From an uncultured Cellulophaga sp. (GTDB lineage Bacteria > Bacteroidota > Bacteroidia > Flavobacteriales > Flavobacteriaceae), in the NCBI GenBank assembly GCA_947496695.1, contig CANMEI010000007.1:1-64000 (forward strand): a stretch of 64,000 bases of DNA, written 5' to 3'. Positions 27,043-35,831 of the stretch are shown piece by piece. The number at the start of each line of letters is the position of its first letter. Positions within the stretch are counted from its first letter, which is position 1. Made by a program: the position numbers and the translations under genes. The notes beneath the pieces were generated by a model. That model was not told where the DNA came from, searched no databases, and was given only the letters and a program-made list of their open reading frames with translations.

Positions 27043-27936
27043 CTAAGTCCTACTCAACTTTTTTAGTTTTCCTTTATTTTTTAAAACACCATTACTCAAC
27101 ACCGTGCTTAGTATGATAAGCGCACCAATATAAAATAATGGATTCATTTTTTCACTTTCTCCAATAAATATAAATGCCAATATTATACCATATACAGGTT
27201 CTAAGTTTATGGTTAACATTACCGTATATGGTGATAAAAACTTCATTACTTTAACTGATGCTATAAATGCATAAGCTGTACATATTGAAGCTAGTATAAA
27301 TATAAACAACCAATCATTTACAGAAACCTGAAAAAAATCATAAGTAAAGCCACCACTAATCCCTATATAAATAGCCACAAATAAAAAGCCAAATAACAAT
27401 TCGTAAAATGAAATTACACTAGGTTTTTCAACAGCAATTAATTTACCATTAGCTAAAGTAAAAACTGATGCTAAAAATGCTGAAATAAGTGCCAAAACAA
27501 TTCCTTGAATATATTTAGTTTCAACATTAAAAATGATATAAAGCCCTATCATCACAATAATACCAAAGGCAATTTCATACCAAATCATTTTCCGTTTATA
27601 AATGAATGGTTCTATTAATGCTGTAAAAAAAGCACCTGTTGCTAAGGTTGCTAATGCTATAGATACATTTGATACTTTTATTGCCTTAAAAAAAGTTATC
27701 CAATGCAACGCTATTACAGCTCCTATTATAGCCATTGTAATAATCTTTTTTAAAGACACTTTTAAAGAAATTTTCTTGAATGCAATAAATAATGCAATAC
27801 ACATTACAGCTAAGCCCATTCTATAAAATACCAATGGCAAAGCATCAATACTTACAAGTTTACCCAATACTGCTGTAAAGCCCCATATAAACACTATAAA
27901 GTGTAGATGCAGATAGTTTTTAGATTTAGCATTCAT
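27043..27936 (-). CDS. EamA/DMT-family transporter
   Basis: 297 residues with about ten hydrophobic segments arranged as two EamA repeats (about 6-140 and 150-285). FIWGFTAVLGKLVSIDALPLVFYRM at the start and EPVYGIILAFIFIGE in the second repeat are typical of drug/metabolite exporters of the RhaT/YdcZ-like superfamily. The substrate is unknown. It lies 23 bases downstream of the LptF/G-type gene on the same strand and may be co-transcribed with it. Confidence 0.85.
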   Translation of the reverse strand: MNAKSKNYLHLHFIVFIWGFTAVLGKLVSIDALPLVFYRMGLAVMCIALFIAFKKISLKVSLKKIITMAIIGAVIALHWITFFKAIKVSNVSIALATLATGAFFTALIEPFIYKRKMIWYEIAFGIIVMIGLYIIFNVETKYIQGIVLALISAFLASVFTLANGKLIAVEKPSVISFYELLFGFLFVAIYIGISGGFTYDFFQVSVNDWLFIFILASICTAYAFIASVKVMKFLSPYTVMLTINLEPVYGIILAFIFIGESEKMNPLFYIGALIILSTVLSNGVLKNKGKLKKLSRT

Positions 27937-27959
27937 ACTCTAAAAATAATATAAAAACA

Positions 27960-29042
27960 CTAACGTTTTGCTCTTTGGATAAGATAAAAACCTAATACAC
28001 CAAATATTAAATTAGGTGTTACAACAGCCAACAAAGGTGAAAAACCTGATTGCTCAGCTAAAGTTCCAAAAACACGATCGAAAAATACATAAATAAATGC
28101 TACAAAAATACCAAAAGCTAAGTTGACTCCCATACCTCCTCTTCGTTTCTGAGATGATACTGCTACCGCTATAAATGTTAATATAAATGCTGTAACGGGC
28201 AACGCCCACCTTTTATATTTTACTAAAATATATGTATTAATGTTTGAAGCTCCTTTTCTTTTTTGATCCGCAATAAATTTATCTAACTCAAATAAGTTTT
28301 TAGTTTCTGCAATGTATGAAACTGGTGTTAAATCGTTTATCTTAAATGGGAAAATTGTATCTAACCTCGGTTTACTTTCTAAAACTTCAGTTTCTCCTAC
28401 TAACGTTCTTTTCACAAAAGAAGTAAGTCTGTAAACTGAATCTGTAGGTACCCAACGGATATTTGCAGCAGACAATTTATATTCTAATTGATTTTCATCA
28501 TTAAAATGTTCCATTGTAAAGTTATATCCAATTTCTCTTGTAGGATCAAATCTACTTACATAAATAAAATCGTTAGCATTTAACTGATTAAAAATATTCT
28601 CTGTAACCCTGTCTTGTCTACCTTTTTTTAAATATTTAAATGTGAACTCATTAAACCCAACACTTGCATAAGGCACAATAAACATGCCCATTACTAGCAT
28701 AAATACTGCAACTATTGTTGAACCAATTAAATAAGGTTTTAAAAATCTATTAAAAGATATTCCTGAGCTTAATATAGCTACAATTTCTGTATTACTAGCT
28801 AATTTTGATGTGAAGAAAATTACTGATAAAAATAAAAAAATAGGAATAAGCATACTCCCTATATAGATGGAAAAGTTACTCAGATAGATAAGAATCTCAT
28901 CTAAAGGAGCTTCATTATCTTGCATTCTCCCTAGTTGCTCGGCTAAATGAGCCATAATACCAATAGGAATGAACATTAATAACATTACAGAAAATGTTAC
29001 CAAATATCTTTTTAATATATATTTATCTATAATGCTTAACAT
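27960..29042 (-). CDS. LptF/LptG-type lipopolysaccharide export permease
   Basis: 360 residues. Three N-terminal membrane helices are followed by a periplasmic beta-jellyroll part (about 110-260) and three C-terminal helices, the YjgP/YjgQ arrangement. The start IIDKYILKRYLVTFSVMLL is characteristic. It moves LPS from the inner membrane to the Lpt bridge. Sequence alone does not tell LptF from LptG here. Its ATG overlaps the tgt stop as TAATG, which indicates translational coupling. Confidence 0.88.
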   Translation of the reverse strand: MLSIIDKYILKRYLVTFSVMLLMFIPIGIMAHLAEQLGRMQDNEAPLDEILIYLSNFSIYIGSMLIPIFLFLSVIFFTSKLASNTEIVAILSSGISFNRFLKPYLIGSTIVAVFMLVMGMFIVPYASVGFNEFTFKYLKKGRQDRVTENIFNQLNANDFIYVSRFDPTREIGYNFTMEHFNDENQLEYKLSAANIRWVPTDSVYRLTSFVKRTLVGETEVLESKPRLDTIFPFKINDLTPVSYIAETKNLFELDKFIADQKRKGASNINTYILVKYKRWALPVTAFILTFIAVAVSSQKRRGGMGVNLAFGIFVAFIYVFFDRVFGTLAEQSGFSPLLAVVTPNLIFGVLGFYLIQRAKR

Positions 29043-30172
29043 TAAAGCCTTTTATCCATTTGTTTTACCATAATATTTTTCCACTCGTAAAAATCTCCTG
29101 CCAAGATATGCTTTCTTGCTTCACGAGTCAACCATAAATAAAAACCTAAATTATGTATGGTAGCAATTTGTTTTCCTAAATATTCATTAGCTGCAAATAA
29201 ATGACGTAAATATGCTTTTGAATACTCTGTATCTACAAAAGTGATTGCCATTTCATCAATCGGAGAAAAATCATCTTCCCACTTTTTATTTTTTATATTT
29301 ATAGTTCCATGAGCTGTAAACAACATTCCATTTCTTGCATTACGTGTTGGCATAACACAATCAAACATATCAATACCTAAAGCAATATTCTCTAAAATAT
29401 TTATAGGAGTACCTACTCCCATTAAATATCTTGGTTTATCTTCTGGTAATATTTCACAAACAACCTCAGTCATTGCATACATTTCTTCTGCTGGCTCACC
29501 AACTGAAAGTCCTCCAATAGCATTACCCTCTGCCCCTACACCAGCAATATATTCTGCTGATTGTTTTCTTAAATCTTTATACGTTGAACCTTGTACAATT
29601 GGAAAAAACGCTTGACTATAATCATACTTAAAAGGAACTTTTTCTAAGTGAGTTATACAACGCTCTAACCATCTATGTGTCATATGCATAGAACGTTGTG
29701 CATACTTATAATCACAAGGATAAGGTGTACATTCATCAAAAGCCATGATAATATCGGCACCAATAGTACGCTGAATTTCCATCACATTTTCTGGTGTAAA
29801 ATGATGATAAGAACCGTCAATATGAGATTTAAACTTTACACCTTCTTCTTTTATCTTTCTTCTACCTGAAAGTGAATATACTTGATACCCACCGCTATCA
29901 GTTAAAATATTTCTATCCCAACCCATAAACTTGTGTAAGCCCCCAGCTTTTTCAATAATATGCTGCTTTGGTCTTAAATACAAATGGTATGTATTTCCTA
30001 AAATAATATCAGGATTAATATCTTCTTTAAGTTCACGTTGGTGCACTCCTTTTACAGATGCTACAGTACCTACAGGCATAAAAATAGGTGTTTCTATTTT
30101 TCCGTGATCAGTTTCTATTTCTCCTGCTCTAGCCTTACTATTAGGATCGTTTTGTTTTAGTGTAAATTTCAA
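29042..30172 (-). CDS. tgt: tRNA-guanine transglycosylase
   Basis: 376 residues. The catalytic regions are present: DSGGYQVYSLSGRRKIKEEGV, the nucleophile Asp in MFDCVMPTRNARNG, and DECTPYP. The enzyme swaps guanine-34 for preQ1 in GUN-anticodon tRNAs. Oddly, the family zinc-site CxCxxC before YSRAYLRHL is absent: the segment reads DEMAITFVDTEYSKAYLRHL, with only the later His (TIHNLGFY) kept. I believe other flavobacterial enzymes share this. The gene is coupled to the downstream permease. A -7 element (TATATTTG, minus strand) lies at 30193-30200. Confidence 0.95.
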   Translation of the reverse strand: MKFTLKQNDPNSKARAGEIETDHGKIETPIFMPVGTVASVKGVHQRELKEDINPDIILGNTYHLYLRPKQHIIEKAGGLHKFMGWDRNILTDSGGYQVYSLSGRRKIKEEGVKFKSHIDGSYHHFTPENVMEIQRTIGADIIMAFDECTPYPCDYKYAQRSMHMTHRWLERCITHLEKVPFKYDYSQAFFPIVQGSTYKDLRKQSAEYIAGVGAEGNAIGGLSVGEPAEEMYAMTEVVCEILPEDKPRYLMGVGTPINILENIALGIDMFDCVMPTRNARNGMLFTAHGTINIKNKKWEDDFSPIDEMAITFVDTEYSKAYLRHLFAANEYLGKQIATIHNLGFYLWLTREARKHILAGDFYEWKNIMVKQMDKRL

Positions 30173-30192
30173 ATCTTATAAATAAATGAGCA

Positions 30193-30200
30193 CAAATATA
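30193..30200 (-). promoter_or_regulatory. -7 element of the tgt promoter
   Basis: TATATTTG on the minus strand fits the Bacteroidota -7 consensus 20 bases before the tgt start. No clear TTG is visible at the usual distance. Confidence 0.5.
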
Positions 30201-30400
30201 GTTAACTAAAAAAGGAAAATACCTAAGAAAAAAATAAAGTTGATATTATAGAATTAAGAATTATATAGCTTTTTTATAACAACAACTTTAACATTCAATA
30301 ACAAAACTGTAACAATATTTATTTTTGATTGTCGTTAAACTGATAGGAACAAGCAAAGCAGTATTGGCATTATTATTGTTTTACACTTTGCTTTAAAACT

Positions 30401-31000
30401 ATGAACGATATGAAAAAAACAATTTTAACTGCAGTACTAGCTTTAATTAGCTGTGTTGCTTTTGCTCAGTCTGAGCAAGGATTTGGTATTAAAGCTGGTC
30501 TAAATTACGGCGCAAATGGTGATTATGTAGATTCTGCTGGAGAAGCTCTTGAAGATCCTAAAGCTAATGTTGGATACCATGTGGGTATTTTTGGGAAAAT
30601 TGGAGATCAAATTTATTTTAGACCTGAATTAGTTTACACTAAAACAAAAACTGATTATGAAAATAACAGTTTAGACATGTCTAAGTTAGATGCTCCTTTA
30701 TTATTGGGTGTAAATGTTATAGGCCCATTAAATGTATTTGCAGGTCCTGCATTACAGTATATTTTAGACACAGATTATAGTGATGTAACTTTAGGTGATG
30801 TAGAAAATGATTTTACTGTAGGCTTAAATATTGGTGCAAGTGTGAATTTAGGTAAAATTGGAGTTGATTTACGTTACGAAAGAGGTTTTTCAGATAATGA
30901 AGTAACTGTTATTGATACAAACCTAGGATCTGGCACTATTGGAGATCGTGTAGACACAAGACCTGATCAATTAATTTTGAGTTTATCTGTTAAATTATAA
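30401..31000 (+). CDS. Small outer-membrane beta-barrel protein (porin-like)
   Basis: 199 residues. The signal peptide is KKTILTAVLALISCVAFAQ; the true start may be the second ATG at 30410, directly before the lysines. The body has the OMP_b-brl_2-type pattern: GFGIKAGLNYG at the start, GYHVGIFGKIGDQIYFRPELVYT, then KIGVDLRYERGFSD and a final strand LILSLSVKL. Eight strands are likely. No transport partner is adjacent; the role is unknown. A strong terminator follows. Confidence 0.82.
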   Translation: MNDMKKTILTAVLALISCVAFAQSEQGFGIKAGLNYGANGDYVDSAGEALEDPKANVGYHVGIFGKIGDQIYFRPELVYTKTKTDYENNSLDMSKLDAPLLLGVNVIGPLNVFAGPALQYILDTDYSDVTLGDVENDFTVGLNIGASVNLGKIGVDLRYERGFSDNEVTVIDTNLGSGTIGDRVDTRPDQLILSLSVKL

Positions 31001-31021
31001 ATTAACAACATACTAAAACAG

Positions 31022-31060
31022 AAAATCCCAACATATATAATGTTGGGATTTTTTTTAATC
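31022..31060 (+). terminator. Terminator after the porin-like gene
   Basis: Perfect 13-bp arms, AAAATCCCAACAT (31022-31034) and its complement (31040-31052), with a 5-nt loop and a T run after. Confidence 0.85.
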
Positions 31061-31117
31061 TAAATTTTAAAATTAATCTATTCTCTAATACCTATTTTAC
31101 AAAATACAAATTTCCTT

Positions 31118-31125
31118 TATTTTTG
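31118..31125 (+). promoter_or_regulatory. -7 element of the S4-protein promoter
   Basis: TATTTTTG fits TAnnTTTG, 31 bases before the S4 gene. The -33 region reads TTT rather than TTG. Confidence 0.45.
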
Positions 31126-31156
31126 TAGTTATAGATTAAAAGAATTAATACTAAGT

Positions 31157-31546
31157 ATGCGTATAGACAAATACCTTTGGTGCATTCGTTATTTTAAAAC
31201 AAGAAATATTGGTACTGAAGCTTGTAAAAAAGGACATGTAAAATTAAATGACGCTACAGCCAAACCTTCAAAAGAAGTTTTGCCTATGGATAAAATTATT
31301 GTTCGTAAAAATCAGATTAATTATCAAATAACTGTTCTTGATATTCCGCCAAATAGAGTTGGTGCTAAATTGGTTGATTTATATAGAAAAGATACCACAC
31401 CAGCATCAGAATTTGAAAGTAATGAGTTACTTAAATACTCTAAAGACTATTACAGAAAAAAAGGTACTGGTAGGCCTACTAAAAAAGACAGAAGAGATAT
31501 TGATGGCTATGTAGATGACTCTTATGATGAAACTACTGAAGAATAA
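31157..31546 (+). CDS. S4-domain RNA-binding protein (Hsp15/HslR-like)
   Basis: 129 residues. An N-terminal S4 domain (about 1-65) starts MRIDKYLWCIRYFKTRNIGTEACKKGHVKLND, and a charged C-terminal tail (KKGTGRPTKKDRRDID) follows. The Hsp15 relatives bind the 50S subunit with stalled peptidyl-tRNA and aid its recycling. It is followed 40 bases later by a phosphoribosyltransferase gene. Confidence 0.87.
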   Translation: MRIDKYLWCIRYFKTRNIGTEACKKGHVKLNDATAKPSKEVLPMDKIIVRKNQINYQITVLDIPPNRVGAKLVDLYRKDTTPASEFESNELLKYSKDYYRKKGTGRPTKKDRRDIDGYVDDSYDETTEE

Positions 31547-31586
31547 CAGACTCTTTCTTATATTTGATTTTTTAATTAAAGCTATT

Positions 31587-32084
31587 ATGCAAAATATAAT
31601 ATTATCACACGAACAAATACAACACAAAGTAAGACGTATTGCTTATCAAATTTTTGAAGCTAATGTTGATGAGCAAGAAATTATTTTAGCTGGTATTGAA
31701 GGGGGAGGATTAAATTTCGCAAAAAAAATAGAAAAAGTTTTAAAAGAAATAACTAAAGCTACTATTACTATTTGTAAGGTAAGCATGGATAAAAAAAACC
31801 CATTATTAACAGGTGTAAAAACATCTATACCAGAAGACAAATACATAAATAAGTCAGTTGTATTAGTAGATGATGTTTTAAATTCTGGAACTACATTAAT
31901 ATATGGTGTTGTTCATTTTTTAAAAGTTCCATTAAAACAATTAAAAACTGCAGTTCTTGTTAACAGGAATCATAAAAAATATCCTGTTAAGGCCGATTAT
32001 AAAGGTATTTCACTTTCAACCTCTTTACAAGAACAAGTACAGGTAGAATTTAAACCTAAAAATGATATTGTTTATTTAAGCTAA
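31587..32084 (+). CDS. Phosphoribosyltransferase-domain protein
   Basis: I choose the ATG at 31587 (MQNIILSHEQIQHKVRRIAYQIFE); frame extensions to 31515 would overlap the preceding gene. The protein is 165 residues. The PRPP-binding motif VVLVDDVLNSGTTL is present, with a flexible-loop region before it. The sequence recalls PyrR/hypoxanthine-type enzymes, but the substrate is not clear. Its 3' end overlaps the convergent aroK end by 9 bases. Confidence 0.85.
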   Translation: MQNIILSHEQIQHKVRRIAYQIFEANVDEQEIILAGIEGGGLNFAKKIEKVLKEITKATITICKVSMDKKNPLLTGVKTSIPEDKYINKSVVLVDDVLNSGTTLIYGVVHFLKVPLKQLKTAVLVNRNHKKYPVKADYKGISLSTSLQEQVQVEFKPKNDIVYLS

Positions 32085-32591
32085 AACTGTTTCTATTTCA
32101 TTTGTTATTTCTTCTGCTGTTTTAGCATCACAAGTTATAATGTTATTAGAAAGTAAGTAAAAGTTATTACGTTCAAATAAATGCTTCCCTATAAACTCAG
32201 GTAAATCTTCATCAGCTATATTTTTGATTACCGGTCGGTGTTCTTTTTCTTTATAAAGACGATCAACTAATCCAGGAATTGAAACTTTTAAGTAAAAAAC
32301 ATTAGCCGTTTCTTTACTAATTACATCCATATTATTCGAATAACAAGGTGTTCCACCCCCAGTTGATAAAATAAATGATTTTTTTTTCTGCATTAATTCT
32401 TGCACATATTTATGCTCCATTTTCCTAAAAAAGATCTCTCCTTTAGCATTAAAAATATCAGAAATAGACATATTTAATTTAGATTCTATATACTCATCTA
32501 GGTCTATAAAATTGATATTCAATTTCTTAGAAAGCAATTTCCCAATAGTGCTTTTTCCACTTCCCATGTAACCTATTAATACTATTTTCAT
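32076..32591 (-). CDS. aroK: Shikimate kinase
   Basis: 171 residues. Walker A GYMGSGKSTIGKLL lies at the N-terminus, DLDEYIE is the shikimate-binding Asp region, then FFRKMEHKYVQEL, STGGGTPCY and the lid KEKEHRPVI. It phosphorylates shikimate in the aromatic amino-acid pathway. It is convergent with the phosphoribosyltransferase; the overlap of 9 bases at the 3' ends includes both stop codons. Confidence 0.93.
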   Translation of the reverse strand: MKIVLIGYMGSGKSTIGKLLSKKLNINFIDLDEYIESKLNMSISDIFNAKGEIFFRKMEHKYVQELMQKKKSFILSTGGGTPCYSNNMDVISKETANVFYLKVSIPGLVDRLYKEKEHRPVIKNIADEDLPEFIGKHLFERNNFYLLSNNIITCDAKTAEEITNEIETVLA

Positions 32592-32663
32592 GTTTTATTT
32601 TTATGTAAAATTGACGTAAAATAAAGTGAAAACAAAAAAAAATATTTTTTTTTCGAAATAGGC

Positions 32664-32693
32664 TTGCACAATTAATAAATGGTTGTATATTTG
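32664..32693 (+). promoter_or_regulatory. Promoter of the tRNA-Lys gene
   Basis: TTG (32664-32666), exactly 19 bases, then TATATTTG (32686-32693): a perfect Bacteroidota consensus promoter. Transcription should start near 32700, giving a short 5' leader before the tRNA at 32739. Confidence 0.85.
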
Positions 32694-32738
32694 CACCCGC
32701 AAACGGATAACATTATCCAACAGCAAAACTGAAATAAT

Positions 32739-32811
32739 GACCTGGTAGCTCAGTTGGTAGAGCATCTCCCTTTTAAGGAGAGGGTCCTGGGTTCGAGCCC
32801 CAGCCCGGTCA
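32739..32811 (+). tRNA. tRNA-Lys (anticodon TTT)
   Basis: 73 nt folding into a standard cloverleaf. The acceptor arm pairs GACCTGG with CCCGGTC (one T/G pair), the anticodon stem is TCTCC/GGAGA around loop CTTTTAA, and the T arm contains GGTTCGAGCCC. The anticodon TTT is at 32772-32774. CCA is not encoded (ACAA follows). It has its own promoter and terminator. Confidence 0.97.
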
Positions 32812-32812
32812 C

Positions 32813-32848
32813 AAAAGCCTTTAAATCATTTGATTTTAAAGGCTTTTT
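32813..32848 (+). terminator. Terminator of tRNA-Lys
   Basis: Arms AAAAGCCTTTAAATCA (32813-32828) and its complement with one bulged T (32831-32847), a 2-nt central gap and a run of T. Confidence 0.8.
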
Positions 32849-33129
32849 CAGTTTTAAGAACTTTTTTTATTCTATTATATAAAAGTTTCTTTCTTCTTCT
32901 TTATAGACTTAAATTACAAACCAAACCTCTTTAGATTCCTTAAAAAGCTCTCATCTAAAAGCTTTTCAATACTAAAAAAAGAACTAACCTTACATGCTCT
33001 TTACAGGGTTTTAAAACAGCTTATTTAAGCTAAAAACATCAAATTATATAAATTATATTTAAACAACTTTGATTCGCTTTAAAAACAGTTAAAATGATTT
33101 TTATAAGTGATTTCAATAATTAACTTAAT

Positions 33130-33178
33130 TAAAAAAAAACTTCGCTTACAAATGTTTTGCAACACTTATAAACGAAGT
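33130..33178 (-). terminator. Terminator of the PL6 gene
   Basis: Stem of 18 pairs on the minus strand, between 33161-33178 and 33139-33156, with three G/U pairs and a 4-nt loop. It is followed on the minus strand by nine T, 43 bases after the lyase stop. Confidence 0.78.
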
Positions 33179-33220
33179 CAATTACTAACCGATTAATACT
33201 CTTAGTAAATTAGTATAAAT

Positions 33221-35524
33221 CTAATACATTAATTTTTGTTTCAAATTTTGTTCTATTCTAATTTCACCAGAATTTGAGATTGTATTATTTACAGGCTTCT
33301 GTCCTTTTTCTCCCCAAAGAATAGCAATTTCTTTTACAGTGTTATCTTTAAACGTATTATCTGAAAAATCAACATTTACAATACCATGATTCTGAATTAA
33401 AATACCACTTTCGTCAGCACTACCAGAATTAGTGAATGTATTGTTTTTAAGTACTAAGTTACCTCCTATAGTAGATTCGTCATATCCACCACGATAATAA
33501 TTTAAAACTGAAGCATCTATATTATCAAAAATCGTATTTGTAATATTTACAAACTCTGCATTATAATCTCCTTTAGCATCAATTTCTGTATTTAACAGAA
33601 TGCCAGTTAAAGAATTTTTAATAATACTATTATCAATTGTAATTGTATCAGCAAATGATGCCTTATAAGCTCTTATTACACTTTTGAATTCTGATATTTC
33701 AGAATTTTTAATAAATAGATTAAAAGCCTTAGACATATTATTTTCTAAAGAAGCAATTGCATCTTGAGATTTATTACCTTTCAATATTACACTCTCTAAA
33801 TTTAAAGTTCCTTTAGGATGCATTTCAAAACCTGGACCTGTAGTCGTAAATTTAATTTCAGCTTTATTACTTTTATCTGAAGAAACAATTGTAATATCTT
33901 TATCAATTACTAAACTTTCTTTTATTTTATAGGTTCCTGGTTTTAAAACTAAAATATCACCAGATTTTGCACTTTTTAGTTTACTAATAAATGTTTTACT
34001 AGAGGTAACTGCTATGGTTTTTGGTTTATAGTTTAAATTTTCTGACACATACCATTTAGTACCATACATATCTTTATTAATTAAAGATGGTTGTACAGGT
34101 GTAGGAACTGTAATAGCTCCAATACTATTTTGTTTTTTTCTATCTGAACCAAAAAAATCATTAGTAATGTTTTCAAAATCAAAACCGTTATAAATATTTT
34201 CTTGATTTTTTGTAGGTATAAAAAGATTATCAGCTATTTTTTGAACTTCAAAATCTTTTGTAATAATACCATTATTAGTGACGCTACTCTTATTCTCACT
34301 ATTAATAACATTATTTTTAAATTTAATTCCACCAACGTCATCATAATTTACAACTGGGTAATTATCAGCTTCATGATTATACACTAAATTGTTAGCTACA
34401 ATCATACGTTCTGGTCTCGCTGAACGAATTTCAGAAGCCGGTAAAACATCTTTTTTATCAATATTTGTACCTACTCCAAACTGAAAAGGTGATTTACAAT
34501 CTATATATGTATTATAAGCAACAACAACATCTGTAACTTGGTTGTAACGGTTTAGAGGAGATTTAGGAATACCATTCATTACGGCTAAGGCACTTCTAAA
34601 TTTATCTCCTTTTATATTATAGAAATAGTTATTTGTAATCCAATGCCCTGTATTTATAACACGAATACCACCAATAAATTCTGAATTATCATTACCTATA
34701 AAAACATTACCATCAATAGTACAGTAATTACCATGTCTTAATACTAATGACCCTTCACTTTCAAAAAAGACATTATTCTTATATTCATTAAAGTTAGATT
34801 TGTTTGATATTATTTCTACCTCACCGTTACATCTATCAAAAAAATTATTTGACACATTGGTATAAGATGGTGACATTGATGTAAAACTACTACCAATTTG
34901 TAAAGTTTCACCATGTGGACCACCTTTACGAGGTCGTGGACCAAAATGATTATAAACTATTTGATGGTAATTATTAACGTGCTCATTACCTTTTAGGAAT
35001 ACTCTAACTGTTGGCCCAAAATTGGATTTACCAATAAGATTACAATGATCTAATTGATTGTGTCTACCCCAGAATTCTACCCAATGATCAGACACTTCTC
35101 TATTTGGTTGCGTAAATTCATCAATAACACAATTTGTAACTCTACTATAATTAGCAATAGTATCGTTATTTATCTTAAACTGAATTACATTTTTGGTAGG
35201 TGTATGTCCATTTTTAAAATATAAATCTTGAACAACTAAATATTCACCTCCTAAACTTAAATTTGAAACACCTTCGATTGTTACTTTTCCAGCCGTTTCT
35301 GCTCTTAAAACAATTGGTTTCTCTTTAGTTCCTTCTCCATAAAACTTAATTTGAATATCTTTCCAAACTCCGTTTTTCATTATAATTTCACTTCCTGCCT
35401 CTGCTTTAGAAATAGCGTCTTGCAGTTCTTGTTTTGAACTAACTTTAAATGTTTGTGAAAATCCATTTTCGTGGAAAGAAAGCAAACTAATGGTTAAAAA
35501 TAAAAGGATAAAACTTTTTTTCAT
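33221..35524 (-). CDS. Polysaccharide lyase family 6 (alginate lyase-like), secreted
   Basis: 767 residues. A signal peptide (cleavage after GFSQ) is followed by a right-handed beta-helix of PL6 type (about 25-420) and a second beta-helix part (about 500-760), giving the two-domain layout of longer PL6 enzymes. Candidate catalytic Lys and Arg are seen in VEIISNKSNFNEYKNN and SLVLRHGNY. PL6 members cleave alginate (poly-MG or poly-G) or chondroitin by beta-elimination; alginate fits the mannitol genes. It is monocistronic, with no SusCD or other lyases nearby, and has GntR-like sites over its promoter. Confidence 0.88.
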   Translation of the reverse strand: MKKSFILLFLTISLLSFHENGFSQTFKVSSKQELQDAISKAEAGSEIIMKNGVWKDIQIKFYGEGTKEKPIVLRAETAGKVTIEGVSNLSLGGEYLVVQDLYFKNGHTPTKNVIQFKINNDTIANYSRVTNCVIDEFTQPNREVSDHWVEFWGRHNQLDHCNLIGKSNFGPTVRVFLKGNEHVNNYHQIVYNHFGPRPRKGGPHGETLQIGSSFTSMSPSYTNVSNNFFDRCNGEVEIISNKSNFNEYKNNVFFESEGSLVLRHGNYCTIDGNVFIGNDNSEFIGGIRVINTGHWITNNYFYNIKGDKFRSALAVMNGIPKSPLNRYNQVTDVVVAYNTYIDCKSPFQFGVGTNIDKKDVLPASEIRSARPERMIVANNLVYNHEADNYPVVNYDDVGGIKFKNNVINSENKSSVTNNGIITKDFEVQKIADNLFIPTKNQENIYNGFDFENITNDFFGSDRKKQNSIGAITVPTPVQPSLINKDMYGTKWYVSENLNYKPKTIAVTSSKTFISKLKSAKSGDILVLKPGTYKIKESLVIDKDITIVSSDKSNKAEIKFTTTGPGFEMHPKGTLNLESVILKGNKSQDAIASLENNMSKAFNLFIKNSEISEFKSVIRAYKASFADTITIDNSIIKNSLTGILLNTEIDAKGDYNAEFVNITNTIFDNIDASVLNYYRGGYDESTIGGNLVLKNNTFTNSGSADESGILIQNHGIVNVDFSDNTFKDNTVKEIAILWGEKGQKPVNNTISNSGEIRIEQNLKQKLMY

Positions 35525-35612
35525 GCTTGTTGAGTTAAGAAAATAATGATTAATTTAATTGAAAACATAAGTTTTACTTACTCTAAATAAAATTTAAGTA
35601 TTAATGTAAAAC

Positions 35613-35638
35613 TGGTTTACCAATTTGGTTTACCAAAT
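35613..35638. promoter_or_regulatory. Two GntR/FadR-like operators at the PL6 promoter
   Basis: TGGTTTACCA occurs twice, at 35613-35622 and 35626-35635. The second copy is the core of a longer inverted repeat, ATTTGGTTTACCAAAT (35623-35638; 7-bp arms). TGGT-NN-ACCA is the half-site layout of FadR-subfamily GntR regulators. The repeats overlap the -7 element, so they should repress. A GntR-type repressor (AusR) controls alginate genes in Zobellia, as I recall. No GntR gene is in the window. Confidence 0.6.
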
Positions 35639-35641
35639 ATA
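35634..35641 (-). promoter_or_regulatory. -7 element of the PL6 promoter
   Basis: TATATTTG on the minus strand, overlapping the second operator. This places the transcription start near 35627 and leaves a leader of about 100 bases. Confidence 0.55.
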
Positions 35642-35831
35642 ACAATATTTAGACTATTATATAATTTTTAACCTTATTTAACCATATTCAAAGTCTTAAT
35701 AGACAAATTTTATCATATTATTAAAACAAATGGTATTAATTGAGATCTAACATTTAACCCTGTAAAAATATAATCATCAATAAGAATAATCTATTTTAAA
35801 ATTTTAGCAAGAGAAAAAAAGAAACTGGTTT

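Larger units (their letters stand above)
32812..33220. other. Intergenic region between tRNA-Lys and the alginate lyase
   Basis: 409 bases holding the tRNA terminator (32813-32848) and, at the far end, a minus-strand terminator for the lyase (33130-33178). The middle, 32850-33128, is AT-rich; I see no supported gene, RNA or repeat in it. Confidence 0.6.
35525..35831. other. Intergenic region upstream of the PL6 gene
   Basis: 307 bases. The part next to PL6 carries its -7 element and two operator-like repeats (35613-35641). The remainder (about 35650-35831) is AT-rich and I see nothing supported in it. Confidence 0.6.

Noticed and set aside
30328..30390. ATTGTCGTTAA upstream of the porin-like gene at 30401, resembling the ATTGCGTYAA stress box
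   Set aside because: It has an extra base, the following -7 octamer (ACACTTTG) lacks TA, and the spacing does not fit 51 bp.
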